This document shows, in pieces, positions 45,363-55,406 of a DNA stretch of 64,000 nucleotides. The stretch's first letter is position 1. Each line of letters begins with the position of its first letter. Origin of the DNA: Anaerolineae bacterium (GTDB lineage: Bacteria > Chloroflexota > Anaerolineae > Aggregatilineales > UBA3940); NCBI GenBank assembly GCA_016926255.1, contig JAFGOY010000038.1, positions 83,910 to 147,909 of the forward strand, read 5' to 3'. Below the pieces are notes generated by a model that searched no databases, was not told where the DNA came from, and worked only from the letters and a program-made list of their open reading frames with translations. The position numbers and the translations under genes were made by a program.

Positions 45363-46577
45363 TTGAAGATTGTACACCTCGTTGACCACTTTCACCCCTG
45401 GATGGGTTATCAAGAGACATACCTGGCAAAGCGTCACATAGAGATGGGGCATGATGTGCTGGTTATCACGGCCAATCGATATGGCCGTAAACCCGGAAGT
45501 ATTGTGGGGACACGTGAAGCACCAACCGGACTGCACGAAGAGGAAGGGATAAAGGTTCAGCGGCTGCCAGTGGCCTTCGAACTACCAACCTTCTGGGCCT
45601 ATTCCTGGCTGAAGGGGCTGAGGCAGGCACTTGCCGATTTTTCACCCGATATTGTCCACTGCCATGAGATTCTATCGTTTTCTCATGTGCGGGCAGCGAT
45701 GATGCGCAGGCAGTTGAATTATCGCATGATTGTCGATAATCACAGTGCGCAGTTCAACGTATTCTATCCAGATGAGTCGCGCCTGAAGAAGATGCTAAAA
45801 ACGGCGTTTCAGCAGGGAGTGGCCCGTTCATTTGGCCGGATCATGCTGCGGGAAGCGGACGCAGTGGTGGCAATCGGTGAGCCGGAACGCGAGTTTGTGG
45901 ACTGGCTGTTTGGCCCGTTTGCACCGGAACATGTCTCGATTATCCGGCTGGGGGCAGATCGGCGGCGGTTTTCGTTCAAGGCCGACGCTCGTACAGAAAT
46001 CCGCCGGGCAAATCACTGGAATGCAGACACTGTAGTGCTGGGACACGCCGGGACAATCACTCTTGAAAAGGGGATTGGCGAACTGCTGGCAGCCCTGGCC
46101 CGGCTGCCTGAGAATTTTCGATCACGGGTACACGTACACCTCATCGGCAAGATTGCGGATGATTACCTGCCGAGGCTAGAAGCTGATATCGCTGCCCAGG
46201 GACTGCTGGATCAGGTCACGATCACGGCGTTTGTAGCTGCAGATGAACTGGCGGATTACATGAGCGCGTGGGATGTGGCGGTATGGCCGGGGGATATTTC
46301 GAACACTGCGATTGAAGCGATGGCAATCGGGCGTCCGGTAATCGCCTGCCGAACAGCCTATACCGAATACATGATTGAGCGGTATGATGCGGGTCTGCTG
46401 GTACCACGCGACGACACGAACGCGCTGGCGCAGGCCCTGACCCAATTTATAAATGATAATTCTGTTCGATTGCAAAAAGGTAAAAATGCGCAACAGGCGG
46501 TTGATTCCGATCTGAACTGGGACAAGATCGCCGGTCAATTTGTTGATCTGTACAAAGAGATACTGCGAAAGGACTGA
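45363..46577 (+). CDS. Family 4 glycosyltransferase
   Basis: 404 residues from a TTG start with AGGAG nine bases upstream. The acceptor domain begins KIVHLVDHFHPWMGYQETYLAKRHIEMGHDV, the donor half has LGHAGTITLEKGIGELLAAL and WPGDISNTAIEAMAIGRPVIACRTAYTEYMI, with EAMA as the conserved GT4 region although the first Glu is replaced by Asp-Ile-Ser. First gene of a four-gene operon; its stop overlaps the next start in TGATG. Probably adds the sugar made by the three genes that follow, which is inference. Confidence 0.88.
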   Translation: MKIVHLVDHFHPWMGYQETYLAKRHIEMGHDVLVITANRYGRKPGSIVGTREAPTGLHEEEGIKVQRLPVAFELPTFWAYSWLKGLRQALADFSPDIVHCHEILSFSHVRAAMMRRQLNYRMIVDNHSAQFNVFYPDESRLKKMLKTAFQQGVARSFGRIMLREADAVVAIGEPEREFVDWLFGPFAPEHVSIIRLGADRRRFSFKADARTEIRRANHWNADTVVLGHAGTITLEKGIGELLAALARLPENFRSRVHVHLIGKIADDYLPRLEADIAAQGLLDQVTITAFVAADELADYMSAWDVAVWPGDISNTAIEAMAIGRPVIACRTAYTEYMIERYDAGLLVPRDDTNALAQALTQFINDNSVRLQKGKNAQQAVDSDLNWDKIAGQFVDLYKEILRKD

Positions 46578-47623
46578 TGGCTTCAATGGAAGCACTGCGA
46601 TTTGGACTGGTGGGCTGTGGGCGCGTTGCGCCTCGACACGCCAAATTCCTGGGAGATTTACCGGGGGCTGCATTGTCCGCTGTGGCGGATATCGTCGATA
46701 CACGGGCCGATCACTTCGCCCACGAGTATGGAGCAGATGCCTACTACAATTACGAAAAAATGCTCGAACGTGACGATCTCGATGTAATCACTATCTGTAC
46801 ACCCAGCGGGCTACACGCAGAGATGGGGATCAAGGCAGCGCAGGCTGGTAAGCATGTGCTGGTAGAGAAGCCTATTGCGCTTTCATTGGAAGATGCAAAC
46901 GCACTGATCAAGGCCGCAGACGATGCCGGTGTGCTGCTCGGCGTGGTGCTGCAAAATCGCTATAATCCGCCGATGCAAAAAACCTGTGAAGCAGTGCAGG
47001 CTGGGCTATTAGGCAGACTGCTGTTGGGTAATGCTACGGTTCGCTGGTTCCGTCCGCAGGAATACTACGAAGATCATTGGCACGGGACACTGGCAATGGA
47101 CGGCGGCGCACTGATGAACCAATCCATTCACCATATTGACGCTTTGCAGTGGTTGATAGGCGACGTGGAGAGTGTGTTCGCTTATACGGCCACCCTGGCC
47201 CACCGGATGGAAGCCGAAGACACGGGAGTCGCCGTGCTAAAGTTCAAAAACGGGGCGCTGGGCACGGTCGAAGGCTCGACCGTGACTTACCCACAAAATC
47301 TTGAAGGATCAATAGCGATCTTTGGCGAGCATGGCTCGGTCAAGGTGGGTGGGACAGCCCTCAATCGCCGTGTGATCTGGAAGATCGACGGTCAGTTAGA
47401 ACACGAGCGCGAAATCCTGACGCAGGAGCAGCTCGACCCGCCAAGTGTCTATGGTTCGAGTCACCGAGAGGTCATCGCCGATATGATCGACGCGGTGCGA
47501 AACAACCGTGCTCCTCAAACTAACGGTTCCGAGGCGATCCGGTCACTGGAGATCGTGCTGGCGATATATGAATCTGCCCGAACCGGGCAGCCTGTTTCAC
47601 TGAACAGCGAGGTCAGAAGTTGA
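46577..47623 (+). CDS. Gfo/Idh/MocA-family dehydrogenase, WbpB-like
   Basis: 348 residues. N-terminal NAD-binding fold with [17 protein letters not shown], then [18 protein letters not shown] containing the family Glu-Lys-Pro, and [19 protein letters not shown] for the substrate site. With an acyltransferase and a DegT aminotransferase directly behind it, the best model is oxidation of the C3 of UDP-N-acetylglucosaminuronate as by WbpB of Pseudomonas aeruginosa, where WbpE then aminates and WbpD acetylates. UDP-GlcNAc 6-dehydrogenase (WbpA) is not in the window and must lie elsewhere if this is right. Confidence 0.87.
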   Translation: MASMEALRFGLVGCGRVAPRHAKFLGDLPGAALSAVADIVDTRADHFAHEYGADAYYNYEKMLERDDLDVITICTPSGLHAEMGIKAAQAGKHVLVEKPIALSLEDANALIKAADDAGVLLGVVLQNRYNPPMQKTCEAVQAGLLGRLLLGNATVRWFRPQEYYEDHWHGTLAMDGGALMNQSIHHIDALQWLIGDVESVFAYTATLAHRMEAEDTGVAVLKFKNGALGTVEGSTVTYPQNLEGSIAIFGEHGSVKVGGTALNRRVIWKIDGQLEHEREILTQEQLDPPSVYGSSHREVIADMIDAVRNNRAPQTNGSEAIRSLEIVLAIYESARTGQPVSLNSEVRS

Positions 47624-48258
47624 TTATGGACGACACTTTTCGTGTTTATCCGCGTGTTGAACTGGGAACAGCCGTCGAGATCGGTGACTATGTGATACTT
47701 GGAAATCCCCCGCAGGGCCATACCCCCGGTGAGCTAAAAACATCCATCGGGGCTAATGCGATCTTGCGCTCGCACTCGGTGATCTATGCCGGCAACCAGA
47801 TCGGGGAAAACTTTCGAACCGGGCACGGCGTCCTGATCCGCGAGTCGAATACCATTGGGGACGATGTCAGTATCGGCAGCCACAGTATTATCGAGCATCA
47901 TGTGACCATAGAGGATAACGTACGTATCCACTCGAACTGTTTCATCCCGGAATACTCGGTTCTGAAAGAAGGCTGCTGGATTGGGCCATGTGTGGTTTTT
48001 ACCAATGCCCGCTATCCCCTATCCGAGGGAGTGAAGGAGCGGCTGCAAGGCCCGGTCATCCATCGTGGCGCGAAGATCGGCGCGGGGGCGGTGCTGCTGC
48101 CGGGAGTGGTTATTGGAGAAAACGCGCTGGTCGGCGCGGGGGCAGTCGTGGTAAAAGATGTCCCGCCACGCGCGGTTGTCGCCGGGAATCCCTCGCGTAT
48201 TTTGAAGATGATGAACGATATCGAGGAGTACAGGCTTGACACAGATTCCGCTGGTTGA
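47620..48258 (+). CDS. Left-handed beta-helix acyltransferase, WbpD-like
   Basis: 212 residues from a TTG overlapping the previous stop, with GAGGTCAG at good spacing; an ATG two codons later is the alternative. Hexapeptide repeats (for example [56 protein letters not shown]) build the left-handed beta helix of CoA-dependent N-acyltransferases. The C-terminal [14 protein letters not shown] is typical. In the proposed pathway it N-acetylates the 3-amino sugar. Its last 23 bases overlap the aminotransferase gene. Confidence 0.88.
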   Translation: MIMDDTFRVYPRVELGTAVEIGDYVILGNPPQGHTPGELKTSIGANAILRSHSVIYAGNQIGENFRTGHGVLIRESNTIGDDVSIGSHSIIEHHVTIEDNVRIHSNCFIPEYSVLKEGCWIGPCVVFTNARYPLSEGVKERLQGPVIHRGAKIGAGAVLLPGVVIGENALVGAGAVVVKDVPPRAVVAGNPSRILKMMNDIEEYRLDTDSAG

Positions 48259-49336
48259 CCTCCAGGCTCAGTACCGGACGATTAAACCCGAGATCGACGC
48301 CGCCATCCAACAGGTGATCGACACCACCGATTTCATTCTTGGGCATGCGGTTGGCGAATTCGAAGCAGCATTTGCCGATTACTGCCAGGCTGCATTCGCC
48401 ATTGGCTTGAATTCGGGAACGGATGCGCTGTGTCTGGCGCTGCGGGCGGTGGGTGTGGGCCCAGGCGACAAAGTCATCACCACGCCGCACACATTCATCG
48501 CAACGGCAGAGGCAATCACGATGTGCGGTGCTGTCCCCGTTTTCGTTGACATCGACCCGGTGACATATAACATCGACCCGGCGCTGGTTGAAGACGCAGT
48601 AACATCAAAGACAAAAGCCCTGCTGCCGGTGCATCTATACGGCCAGCCTGCCGACATGGACCCACTGCTGGAAATTGCACAGAGGCACAATATACGAGTC
48701 ATCGAAGATGCGGCACAGGCGCATGGAGCATTGTACAAAGGCCACCGTGTCGGAACGCTGGGCAATGCCGCCTGTTTCAGCTTTTATCCGGGGAAAAACC
48801 TGGGCGCATACGGCGATGCGGGAGCGGTCACCACCAACGACCCCGACGTCGCACAGGAAATCCGGCTGTTACGAAATCACGGGCGCGCAGCAAAATACGA
48901 GCACGACAGGGTGGGATTCAACAACCGGATGGACGGCATCCAGGGTGCGGTGTTGAAGGTCAAGTTGAAGCATCTCGACACATGGAACGAGAAGCGGGCG
49001 AAGATCGCGGCGATGTATACAGAACTTCTCGGCGATAGCGTCGAAACGCCGACCGTCCCGGACTGGGCTGTCTCCTCCTGGCACCTGTACGTGATCCGTG
49101 TCGAGCAGCGTGACCGTCTTTTCGAACGCCTGCGCAAGGCGGGAATTGGGGTCGGCATCCACTACCCGATCCCGCTGCACCTTCAACCGGCCTATACCGA
49201 TCTTGGCCACAAAGAAGGCGACTTCCCTCACGCAGAAGCGGCGGCCAAATCCATTTTGAGCCTGCCGATGTACCCTGAACTGTCCGACTCGCAGATCGAG
49301 ATCATCGTCGAAGCTGTTAAACAATCAAGGAATTGA
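48236..49336 (+). CDS. DegT/DnrJ/EryC1-family aminotransferase, WbpE-like
   Basis: 366 residues from a TTG with AGGAG seven bases upstream, inside the end of the acyltransferase gene. PLP-enzyme landmarks: [16 protein letters not shown] loop ([16 protein letters not shown]), [11 protein letters not shown], and [18 protein letters not shown], whose Lys forms the Schiff base. It would transfer an amino group from glutamate to the 3-keto sugar. A GCATCA/TGATGC hairpin (49363-49377) follows, without a T run, before the converging PBP gene. Confidence 0.92.
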   Translation: MTQIPLVDLQAQYRTIKPEIDAAIQQVIDTTDFILGHAVGEFEAAFADYCQAAFAIGLNSGTDALCLALRAVGVGPGDKVITTPHTFIATAEAITMCGAVPVFVDIDPVTYNIDPALVEDAVTSKTKALLPVHLYGQPADMDPLLEIAQRHNIRVIEDAAQAHGALYKGHRVGTLGNAACFSFYPGKNLGAYGDAGAVTTNDPDVAQEIRLLRNHGRAAKYEHDRVGFNNRMDGIQGAVLKVKLKHLDTWNEKRAKIAAMYTELLGDSVETPTVPDWAVSSWHLYVIRVEQRDRLFERLRKAGIGVGIHYPIPLHLQPAYTDLGHKEGDFPHAEAAAKSILSLPMYPELSDSQIEIIVEAVKQSRN

Positions 49337-49379
49337 TCTGCCCCGTTCCGTCTGATAGTCAGGCATCAGGTTGATGCGA

Positions 49380-51884
49380 TCACGGTTCGTTGACCGAAAA
49401 CCAGACCACTTCACTCGAAATGGGCTGCCCATCTGATGTCACCCCGTCTGCGCGAACCGAGTGCTGACCCACCTCTAGCGGCCACCAGGTTTCGAATGGT
49501 GGAGCGACGAAGGTTATCAGCGGTTCGTCGTCAATGTAAATCGTCACGTCATGGAGACCAACTGACCCGGCAGCGACGACCGGGATCGCCTGTGCCTCCG
49601 GCGGTAAACCGGGATCGAGGCGATAGATTGTCAAGGCATCCGGTGACATGATCCTCAGAGCGGGCGTCGTATCAACAGAGCCGGTTTCTCCCACCCCGCC
49701 GGACTGTAGATCGGCAAGCAAAGTCAATCCTTCCCGCCGTGCCCAGTTATGGGCTTCGGGTGGTAAATCCAACACGATGAGCGTTTCGTGGTTTTCCGGC
49801 AGAGTCGTTTCGTCGGCCAGAAGTCCGGTCGCGATGTCGATCTCCACGCGGCGGTAGATTGGATCGGTTTCGGTCGGAACCGTCCCGGCGATAAACCATT
49901 CCTGGCGCGTGTATGGGCAGTTCTCGCCGGGTAAAAGGCCAGACAGCGTGCAGACCTCCGCCTTTACCAACCCCGGCGGCTGATCGAAAGTCAGTTCGGG
50001 TTGGCCACGCAGCACAGCCCGCATGAAGTGATGCCAGATCGGGCCTGCTCCACTGATGCCACTGACATTGACCATCGACGAGTTATCGGCATTGCCAACC
50101 CAGACACCAACAACAAGATTGGGCGTATAGCCGACCGTCCAGTTGTCGCGAAAATTGGTGGTGGTGCCTGTCTTTACCGCTGCCGGGCGGCCAATCTGTA
50201 AGATGCTGTGCGTGGTGAAAGACGGAGCACGGGCGAGATTGTCACTCAGGATATCGGTGATCAACCATGCCACCCGCTCGTCGATCACCCGCTCGCCTAG
50301 CCCTGAACCCTGCTCAAAGATCACCTGCCCGTCGGAGTCGGTCACATCAAGGATAAGCACAGGCCGCACCTGCGTCCCCCCGTTGGCGAAAGCGGCGTAT
50401 GCCGCCGTCAGCTCCACGAGGCGAACTTCGCCGCCGCCTAACGTAATCGAAAGGTCGTATTCATCGGAGTTGGATAATGTAGAGATTCCCAGTTCGGGCA
50501 TGAAGCGGATAAGCTCATTCACTCCCACCGAATTCAGCGCGATCACGGCGGGAATATTGTAGCTCGAAGCCAGCGCTTCCCGCGCCAGTACCGGCCCATG
50601 TTCAAGGTGATCATAGTTGACTGGCGAATAGGCCAACCCTTCATGGGTAACGAACGACGTCTGCACGTCGAGGATCATCGTCGCCGCCGTCCAGGGATCG
50701 GATCGGGAAGGGTCGAAAGCCAACGCATACGTGAACGGCTTCATCGTCGAACCCGGCTGGCGTGGGGCAGCGGCCATATTGATCGCTCCACTGATCGACT
50801 CGTCAAAATAGTCAGGGCTGCCCAGCATCGCCAGCACCTGGCCGGTATGCGGATCCATCGCAACCAGCGCGGCGTCGTGGGCATTGTGCGGAATCGCATC
50901 GTCTCCTGGTTCGTTGAGAAGATCGATCTGTCGGTTGACGATCTCCGAAGCAGTGTTCTGCCAATCCAGGTCGAGCGATGTGCGCACGATCAATCCACCC
51001 TGGCGCAACTGCTCCGCCGGGATCGTTTCCTGCAGTTCTTCATAAACCAGCGGGACGAAATGGGGCGCTTCGATTGGGTAGCGCTCGGCGGCAAAAGCCA
51101 GCATCTCCCGGCGGGCGATGTCTGCCTGCTCTTCGGTCAAGAAACCGTGCTCGACCATCAACCCCAGCACCACCGACTGGCGCTCCTGTGCGGGTTCCGG
51201 ATCGGTGAGCGGATCGTAGATCGTGGGTGCCTGCGGCAGCCCGGCCAGCAGGGCGCACTCGGCGAGGTCGAGTTCTGACACCGGCTTGTCGAAGTAGGAT
51301 CGCGCAGCTGCATCGATTCCGTAGGTGAGGTTCCCGTAGTAGGTCTGGTTGAGATACAGGGCAAGGATATGATCTTTCCCGTACCGGCGGTACAGGCGAT
51401 AAGCCAGGATGATCTCGCGCAGCTTGCGGCGCAGCGTCCGTTCGCCGCGTTCGTCAGGTTCGAGAAGCAGGTTACGTGCCACCTGCTGGGTGATCGTGCT
51501 GCCACCGGAGACGACCTCGCCACCTTGAAGATATGTCCACACTGCGCGCGCCACGCCCCGCGCATCGACACCGGGGTTGGTGTAAAAATGCGCGTCCTCG
51601 GTAGCGACGGTGGCATCGATGCAGGCTTGGGGCACATCATCCAGGGATATAACACTGTGCCGCCCCACCTCATCGCCGATTACCTCGTAGAGCAGCCGGT
51701 CGTTCCGGTCGACGATGCGAATCGAAGGGACGAGCAGGCTCGAATCGAGGTCTTCGACATCGGGAAGGTCAGCGAACAGCCAGAAATACCCGCCGACGGC
51801 CACGCCAGTCAGCACAGCCAGCACTGCCCCACCGACTATCAGGCGGCGAGCGGATGGTCGGCGCCGGGTCTTCTCCTTCGTCAT
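49380..51884 (-). CDS. Class A penicillin-binding protein, PBP1C-like
   Basis: 834 residues from the ATG at 51884; the open frame reaches 52301 but that part overlaps the upstream peptidase and is rejected. A membrane helix is at about 15-38. The glycosyltransferase domain has catalytic Glu96 in TEDAHFY and GGSTITQQ at 127-134. The transpeptidase domain has SxxK at 379-382 (STMK), SYN at 441-443 and KTG at 571-573. A C-terminal block with VCTLSGLLPGENCP and a beta-sandwich at about 735-834 resembles the PBP1C C-terminal domain. It polymerises and cross-links peptidoglycan outside the membrane. It follows the M1-type peptidase by two bases, so the two are coupled. Confidence 0.93.
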   Translation of the reverse strand: MTKEKTRRRPSARRLIVGGAVLAVLTGVAVGGYFWLFADLPDVEDLDSSLLVPSIRIVDRNDRLLYEVIGDEVGRHSVISLDDVPQACIDATVATEDAHFYTNPGVDARGVARAVWTYLQGGEVVSGGSTITQQVARNLLLEPDERGERTLRRKLREIILAYRLYRRYGKDHILALYLNQTYYGNLTYGIDAAARSYFDKPVSELDLAECALLAGLPQAPTIYDPLTDPEPAQERQSVVLGLMVEHGFLTEEQADIARREMLAFAAERYPIEAPHFVPLVYEELQETIPAEQLRQGGLIVRTSLDLDWQNTASEIVNRQIDLLNEPGDDAIPHNAHDAALVAMDPHTGQVLAMLGSPDYFDESISGAINMAAAPRQPGSTMKPFTYALAFDPSRSDPWTAATMILDVQTSFVTHEGLAYSPVNYDHLEHGPVLAREALASSYNIPAVIALNSVGVNELIRFMPELGISTLSNSDEYDLSITLGGGEVRLVELTAAYAAFANGGTQVRPVLILDVTDSDGQVIFEQGSGLGERVIDERVAWLITDILSDNLARAPSFTTHSILQIGRPAAVKTGTTTNFRDNWTVGYTPNLVVGVWVGNADNSSMVNVSGISGAGPIWHHFMRAVLRGQPELTFDQPPGLVKAEVCTLSGLLPGENCPYTRQEWFIAGTVPTETDPIYRRVEIDIATGLLADETTLPENHETLIVLDLPPEAHNWARREGLTLLADLQSGGVGETGSVDTTPALRIMSPDALTIYRLDPGLPPEAQAIPVVAAGSVGLHDVTIYIDDEPLITFVAPPFETWWPLEVGQHSVRADGVTSDGQPISSEVVWFSVNEP

Positions 51885-51886
51885 TT

Positions 51887-53422
51887 TCAGTGTTCCGGAT
51901 CTGCGAAGTAGCCGGTCAGCAGCGGGGAGAGGTCCTGATCGGTATGGCGGCGGGCTACTGCGAAGAAATCGTCGGCAGTTACCGTTTGCCACTGGTAGGT
52001 CTGGTAGTAGTCTTTGATAAAGGCGAAAAACGCCTCGTCTCCCATCGTCTTGCGGAGATCGGCCATGAACAACGCAGCCTGACCATACATCGAGAAGATA
52101 AAGCTGGCGCTGTCGGAATAACTGTAGATCGTCGCATCGACCGGGCCGTAAGGATCGTACTGAGTCACTCGCGATTCCCACCACCAACTTACATACTCTG
52201 GATGGTAGCGTTCGTAGTAGAGCAGTTCTCCGTAGAAAGCCATCGATTCGTCGAGCCAGGGTTCGTTGACCTGATCGTTGCCCACCGCGCCATACCACCA
52301 CTGGTGCCCGGTTTCGTGAGCGGTCAGCACGTGGAGCACCGAGGCATCCAAACCGTAGAAAGTGTAATAAGCATAATCGGTTATCGAAACCAGCGCGGAG
52401 TATTCCATTCCCCCGAAATACCCGTTTTCGGCAATTGTCAGGCTGTCATAAGGGTACGGGCCGTACAATCCTTCGAACAATGTAATCGCCTCTGCTGCGA
52501 TACCAACGGCAGCACTCCCGGCTTCAGCATGATCGGGGAGATAATAGCTGTAGATCGGGATGCCGTTGACTTCTCCTTCGGCCACCTCGTATTGATCGGA
52601 GGCGAGGAAAGCCACCCCCCTGGCGCGCTCCACGCGAAAACGCCACAGGCCATCCTCGACCGTACCCTGCGGCCCACCACTGGCGACGGTTATCCCTTCT
52701 TCGGCGCGAACGTTGAGCGAGATATTCGTCAGCGGGTAGATGGTCGGATCGCCAACCGGGTGATAGCGCCACGTGTGCCAGCCCTCTCCCTCGACATAGG
52801 GAACCAGCGCCGGGTACCACTCCCCGGCCTGAACCAGGTTCAGCGTCCAGCCGGTCGATGCCAGCGGCGGCCAGTCGGTGCTGGCGATGGGCGGGAATAC
52901 GACGCGGTATTGCAAGTTGATCACGGCCTTACCGCCGGGCTGCAGCGACCGGAGTAGAGGAACATGCAGCATGGTATCGCCATCTTCGAATGTTGGGAAC
53001 CCTTCCTGGCGATCGATGCCCTGGGTGACCAACACGCTGTCTAAATAAAATACATCCGAAAGATAGTGAACTGGAACACTGAAAACGATCTCGTTCCAGA
53101 TGTCCGCCGTCTGATTTTCGATCTGGACTGACTGGGAAATGCTCATCCAGCGTTCGGTGTAGAACAACTCGACATCAAGCACGATCTCCGGCAGCGACTC
53201 GCTTTCGGTGGGCGTGGGGAGAGGAGTCGGCACAGGCGGAGGAGTCGCGGTCGGCTCGACACCGGGCGGTAGGGGGATCGTCGCCGGTACCGGCGGTGTG
53301 ACGGTCAGCAGCGGCGGCGGCGATGAAGTTGGCGGCAGCGAAGATGAGAAGAGCGACTGGCAGCCTGTCACTATCATGGCAACGAACACCGTCACAGCCA
53401 GCCGCTTCATTCGAGTTATCAT
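51887..53422 (-). CDS. M1-family zinc metallopeptidase lipoprotein
   Basis: 511 residues. The N-terminus is a lipoprotein signal: basic MITRMKRL, hydrophobic core, then IVTGC with Cys21 as lipidation site. A Pro/Thr-rich linker follows (about 28-75). A beta domain precedes GGMEYSAL at 338-345 (counterpart of GAMEN) and the zinc site HETGH at 369-373 with the third ligand Glu in WLDES at about 392. So it is a cell-surface M1-type peptidase; substrate unknown. Shorter than full aminopeptidase N because the C-terminal domain is absent. It is coupled to the PBP1C-like gene downstream. Confidence 0.9.
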   Translation of the reverse strand: MITRMKRLAVTVFVAMIVTGCQSLFSSSLPPTSSPPPLLTVTPPVPATIPLPPGVEPTATPPPVPTPLPTPTESESLPEIVLDVELFYTERWMSISQSVQIENQTADIWNEIVFSVPVHYLSDVFYLDSVLVTQGIDRQEGFPTFEDGDTMLHVPLLRSLQPGGKAVINLQYRVVFPPIASTDWPPLASTGWTLNLVQAGEWYPALVPYVEGEGWHTWRYHPVGDPTIYPLTNISLNVRAEEGITVASGGPQGTVEDGLWRFRVERARGVAFLASDQYEVAEGEVNGIPIYSYYLPDHAEAGSAAVGIAAEAITLFEGLYGPYPYDSLTIAENGYFGGMEYSALVSITDYAYYTFYGLDASVLHVLTAHETGHQWWYGAVGNDQVNEPWLDESMAFYGELLYYERYHPEYVSWWWESRVTQYDPYGPVDATIYSYSDSASFIFSMYGQAALFMADLRKTMGDEAFFAFIKDYYQTYQWQTVTADDFFAVARRHTDQDLSPLLTGYFADPEH

Positions 53423-53448
53423 ACAAACTTACCTTCTCTATCCAATCA

Positions 53449-53486
53449 AAAAGGAAGCCACACCGGATCAAACACCGATGTGGCTG
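53449..53486 (-). terminator. Intrinsic terminator after the M23 peptidase gene
   Basis: Eleven-bp stem (AGCCACACCGG at 53457-53467 with CCGATGTGGCT at 53476-53486, one G-U pair), 8-base loop, followed on the minus strand by TCCTTTTTG. It separates the M23 gene from the M1 peptidase gene. Confidence 0.88.
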
Positions 53487-53508
53487 ATCATACACCACAC
53501 AAGAGAAT

Positions 53509-55320
53509 CTAACTGCGTTTTGGCCGGTGCGCCTCGGTAAACGCTTTCGGATCGGTGTAGTGCTGGTATACGGCATCAAGATTCAGGCCCGGCCAGTGCC
53601 AGGGCTGCTGTTCCAGAATATCGGTTTTGGCGATGTCATAGTGAAGGTGGTAGGCCAACTGCCCAAAAGCATCACCCACCGAGCCGATCTGCTGGCCACG
53701 CTCAACCCGATCACCCTCTCGCACCAGGGGATTGTTGACATGGGCCATCCGGCTCCAAACCACCGTGCCATCCGGCAGGGGATCATAGCGAATCACGATC
53801 ACGTGCCCCCAGGTACCGGCGAGTACGGCGGAGAACGTCACCGTACCATCGGCGGGCGAATAGACCGGCGCATTCGCATCGGTATCCCAGACCGGCTTAT
53901 TGTTATTCAAGTCAGCCCCGGTATGGTATGACTTGATCGTGTCGCCATAGTAGGTACCAAAACCTACCGCATCGAACCAGGTGCCGGGCCACAGCTTATC
54001 ACTCATCCGCTCCTCGGCAGTTCCAACCGGAGCATCGAACCCACCTCGCTCATTAGGCTTGGCCTGTTCGATCACCCTGCGCCAGCGCACCGCCGAAAAT
54101 GCGATTTCCTTGCCGCTTTCACCGGTCAGGTCGGTCAGGTTGACCTGCGCACCGTCAGCGCTGTCTTCAAATTGATAGACAACCAGCGGCACCCATTGAT
54201 CGGAGTATCGCGATTTATTAAGTTTGACAAGCAGTTCAGTACCCACCCCCGATATACCGTGAATGTGATAGCGTGCCTGCGTCGAAGTAGCATGGGTGCC
54301 CGGCACAAAGACGGAGACTTCATAGGTGCCTGCCGCCGGTAAGTTGGGCCGCCAGATCGCCCAGACGGTATCACGGTCGGCGCGGGTCTTCTTATATTTG
54401 ATCGGGTGGCCGCGCACACTGGTCAGTTCAGAAAAGACCTGAGTAGATGGCTGATTAATGTGGGTGCCGTCCATATAACCGGAATCGTAGGGAGCGATGA
54501 TCTTCTCCCAGTCATAACGCCGCCAGACTTTGTCCGGCCCAATTTCTTCATCGACGAACTCGTCGTTGATGGCGGCAAACTCGACCGGACCAATCGAGCC
54601 GAAGCGCCAGTAAGAGAGTCCCGATGCGCCGCGAACGCTGCGAGCGATGTCCTGCGCCTCCCGGATACTGTCAGAGGACACGCCGTACGCCTGCAAAACA
54701 GGGTAAATCGGCAGACCATACGGTCCCCAGACAACATACGCCTCGGTCAGCACGTCTTCAGGCGTGCGAACCATTTCGCCCCAGTAGCACATAGGGTGGA
54801 CACTGTCGACGTATGGACGCCAGGCATCGGGATGAATCGTACTGTACCAGCGCTGGCGCGGATCAACGCTGATGCCAATATGAAAACCACTCCCCAATGC
54901 CGACCGGATGCCGGTCATCAGCCGGACGACATCGCTGCTGCTGCCTTCCCAGAACCCGTCGTAGGGTTCGATGTCCAGTATCACCGATTTGACACCGGGC
55001 ACCTGCGCTGCCTTGACAACCTTCTCGATCTCACCGTCGATTTTCTTGCCCAGCACCACGCACCAGATATGAATCTCCAGGTTGTGAGAAGCAAAAGCAT
55101 TGACCCACTTTGCCACATCGGAGGCACTATTGATTGCCAGAGCGGTTTTACTATCGTATTTTCCCTGCCACTCGGTGCCATTGCTCGTTTTAATGAACAG
55201 GCCATCGACTACCGACCCATAGTTCTTTAGTGTGTTAACCACATCATTGACTGTGGCTTCTCCGACCGCGTCACCTTCCCAATGCCAGAGATACACCTTA
55301 CCATCATATGGATTCGCCAT
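53509..55320 (-). CDS. TIM-barrel glycosidase-like protein fused to an M23 endopeptidase
   Basis: 603 residues; GGGAG seven bases before the ATG. About residues 1-245 look like a GH25/GH18-type TIM barrel (ILDIEPYDGFWEG, then HIGISVDPRQRW, VHPMCYWGEM). About 270-415 are beta-rich and resemble the golvesin C-terminal domain (YDSGYMDGTHINQPS, AGTYEVSVFVPG). The C-terminal LytM/M23 domain has HTGAD at 466-470 and HLH at 558-560, the zinc ligands. It would cut peptidoglycan peptides, perhaps after sugar-chain binding or cleavage. No signal peptide or membrane helix is visible, unusual for a wall hydrolase. Confidence 0.83.
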   Translation of the reverse strand: MANPYDGKVYLWHWEGDAVGEATVNDVVNTLKNYGSVVDGLFIKTSNGTEWQGKYDSKTALAINSASDVAKWVNAFASHNLEIHIWCVVLGKKIDGEIEKVVKAAQVPGVKSVILDIEPYDGFWEGSSSDVVRLMTGIRSALGSGFHIGISVDPRQRWYSTIHPDAWRPYVDSVHPMCYWGEMVRTPEDVLTEAYVVWGPYGLPIYPVLQAYGVSSDSIREAQDIARSVRGASGLSYWRFGSIGPVEFAAINDEFVDEEIGPDKVWRRYDWEKIIAPYDSGYMDGTHINQPSTQVFSELTSVRGHPIKYKKTRADRDTVWAIWRPNLPAAGTYEVSVFVPGTHATSTQARYHIHGISGVGTELLVKLNKSRYSDQWVPLVVYQFEDSADGAQVNLTDLTGESGKEIAFSAVRWRRVIEQAKPNERGGFDAPVGTAEERMSDKLWPGTWFDAVGFGTYYGDTIKSYHTGADLNNNKPVWDTDANAPVYSPADGTVTFSAVLAGTWGHVIVIRYDPLPDGTVVWSRMAHVNNPLVREGDRVERGQQIGSVGDAFGQLAYHLHYDIAKTDILEQQPWHWPGLNLDAVYQHYTDPKAFTEAHRPKRS

Positions 55321-55406
55321 GTGCCACTCCCTGATCGATCAAATAATCCTGATGATGTTATCGCACTACAATGATACGCTGTCAAGCCAACCTTCCGGCT
55401 ATTCGA

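Noticed and set aside
51885..52301. N-terminal extension of the PBP1C-like protein by 139 codons
   Set aside because: It lies inside the M1-type peptidase gene in another frame and has no membrane or signal features; the ATG at 51884 is directly before the anchor helix.
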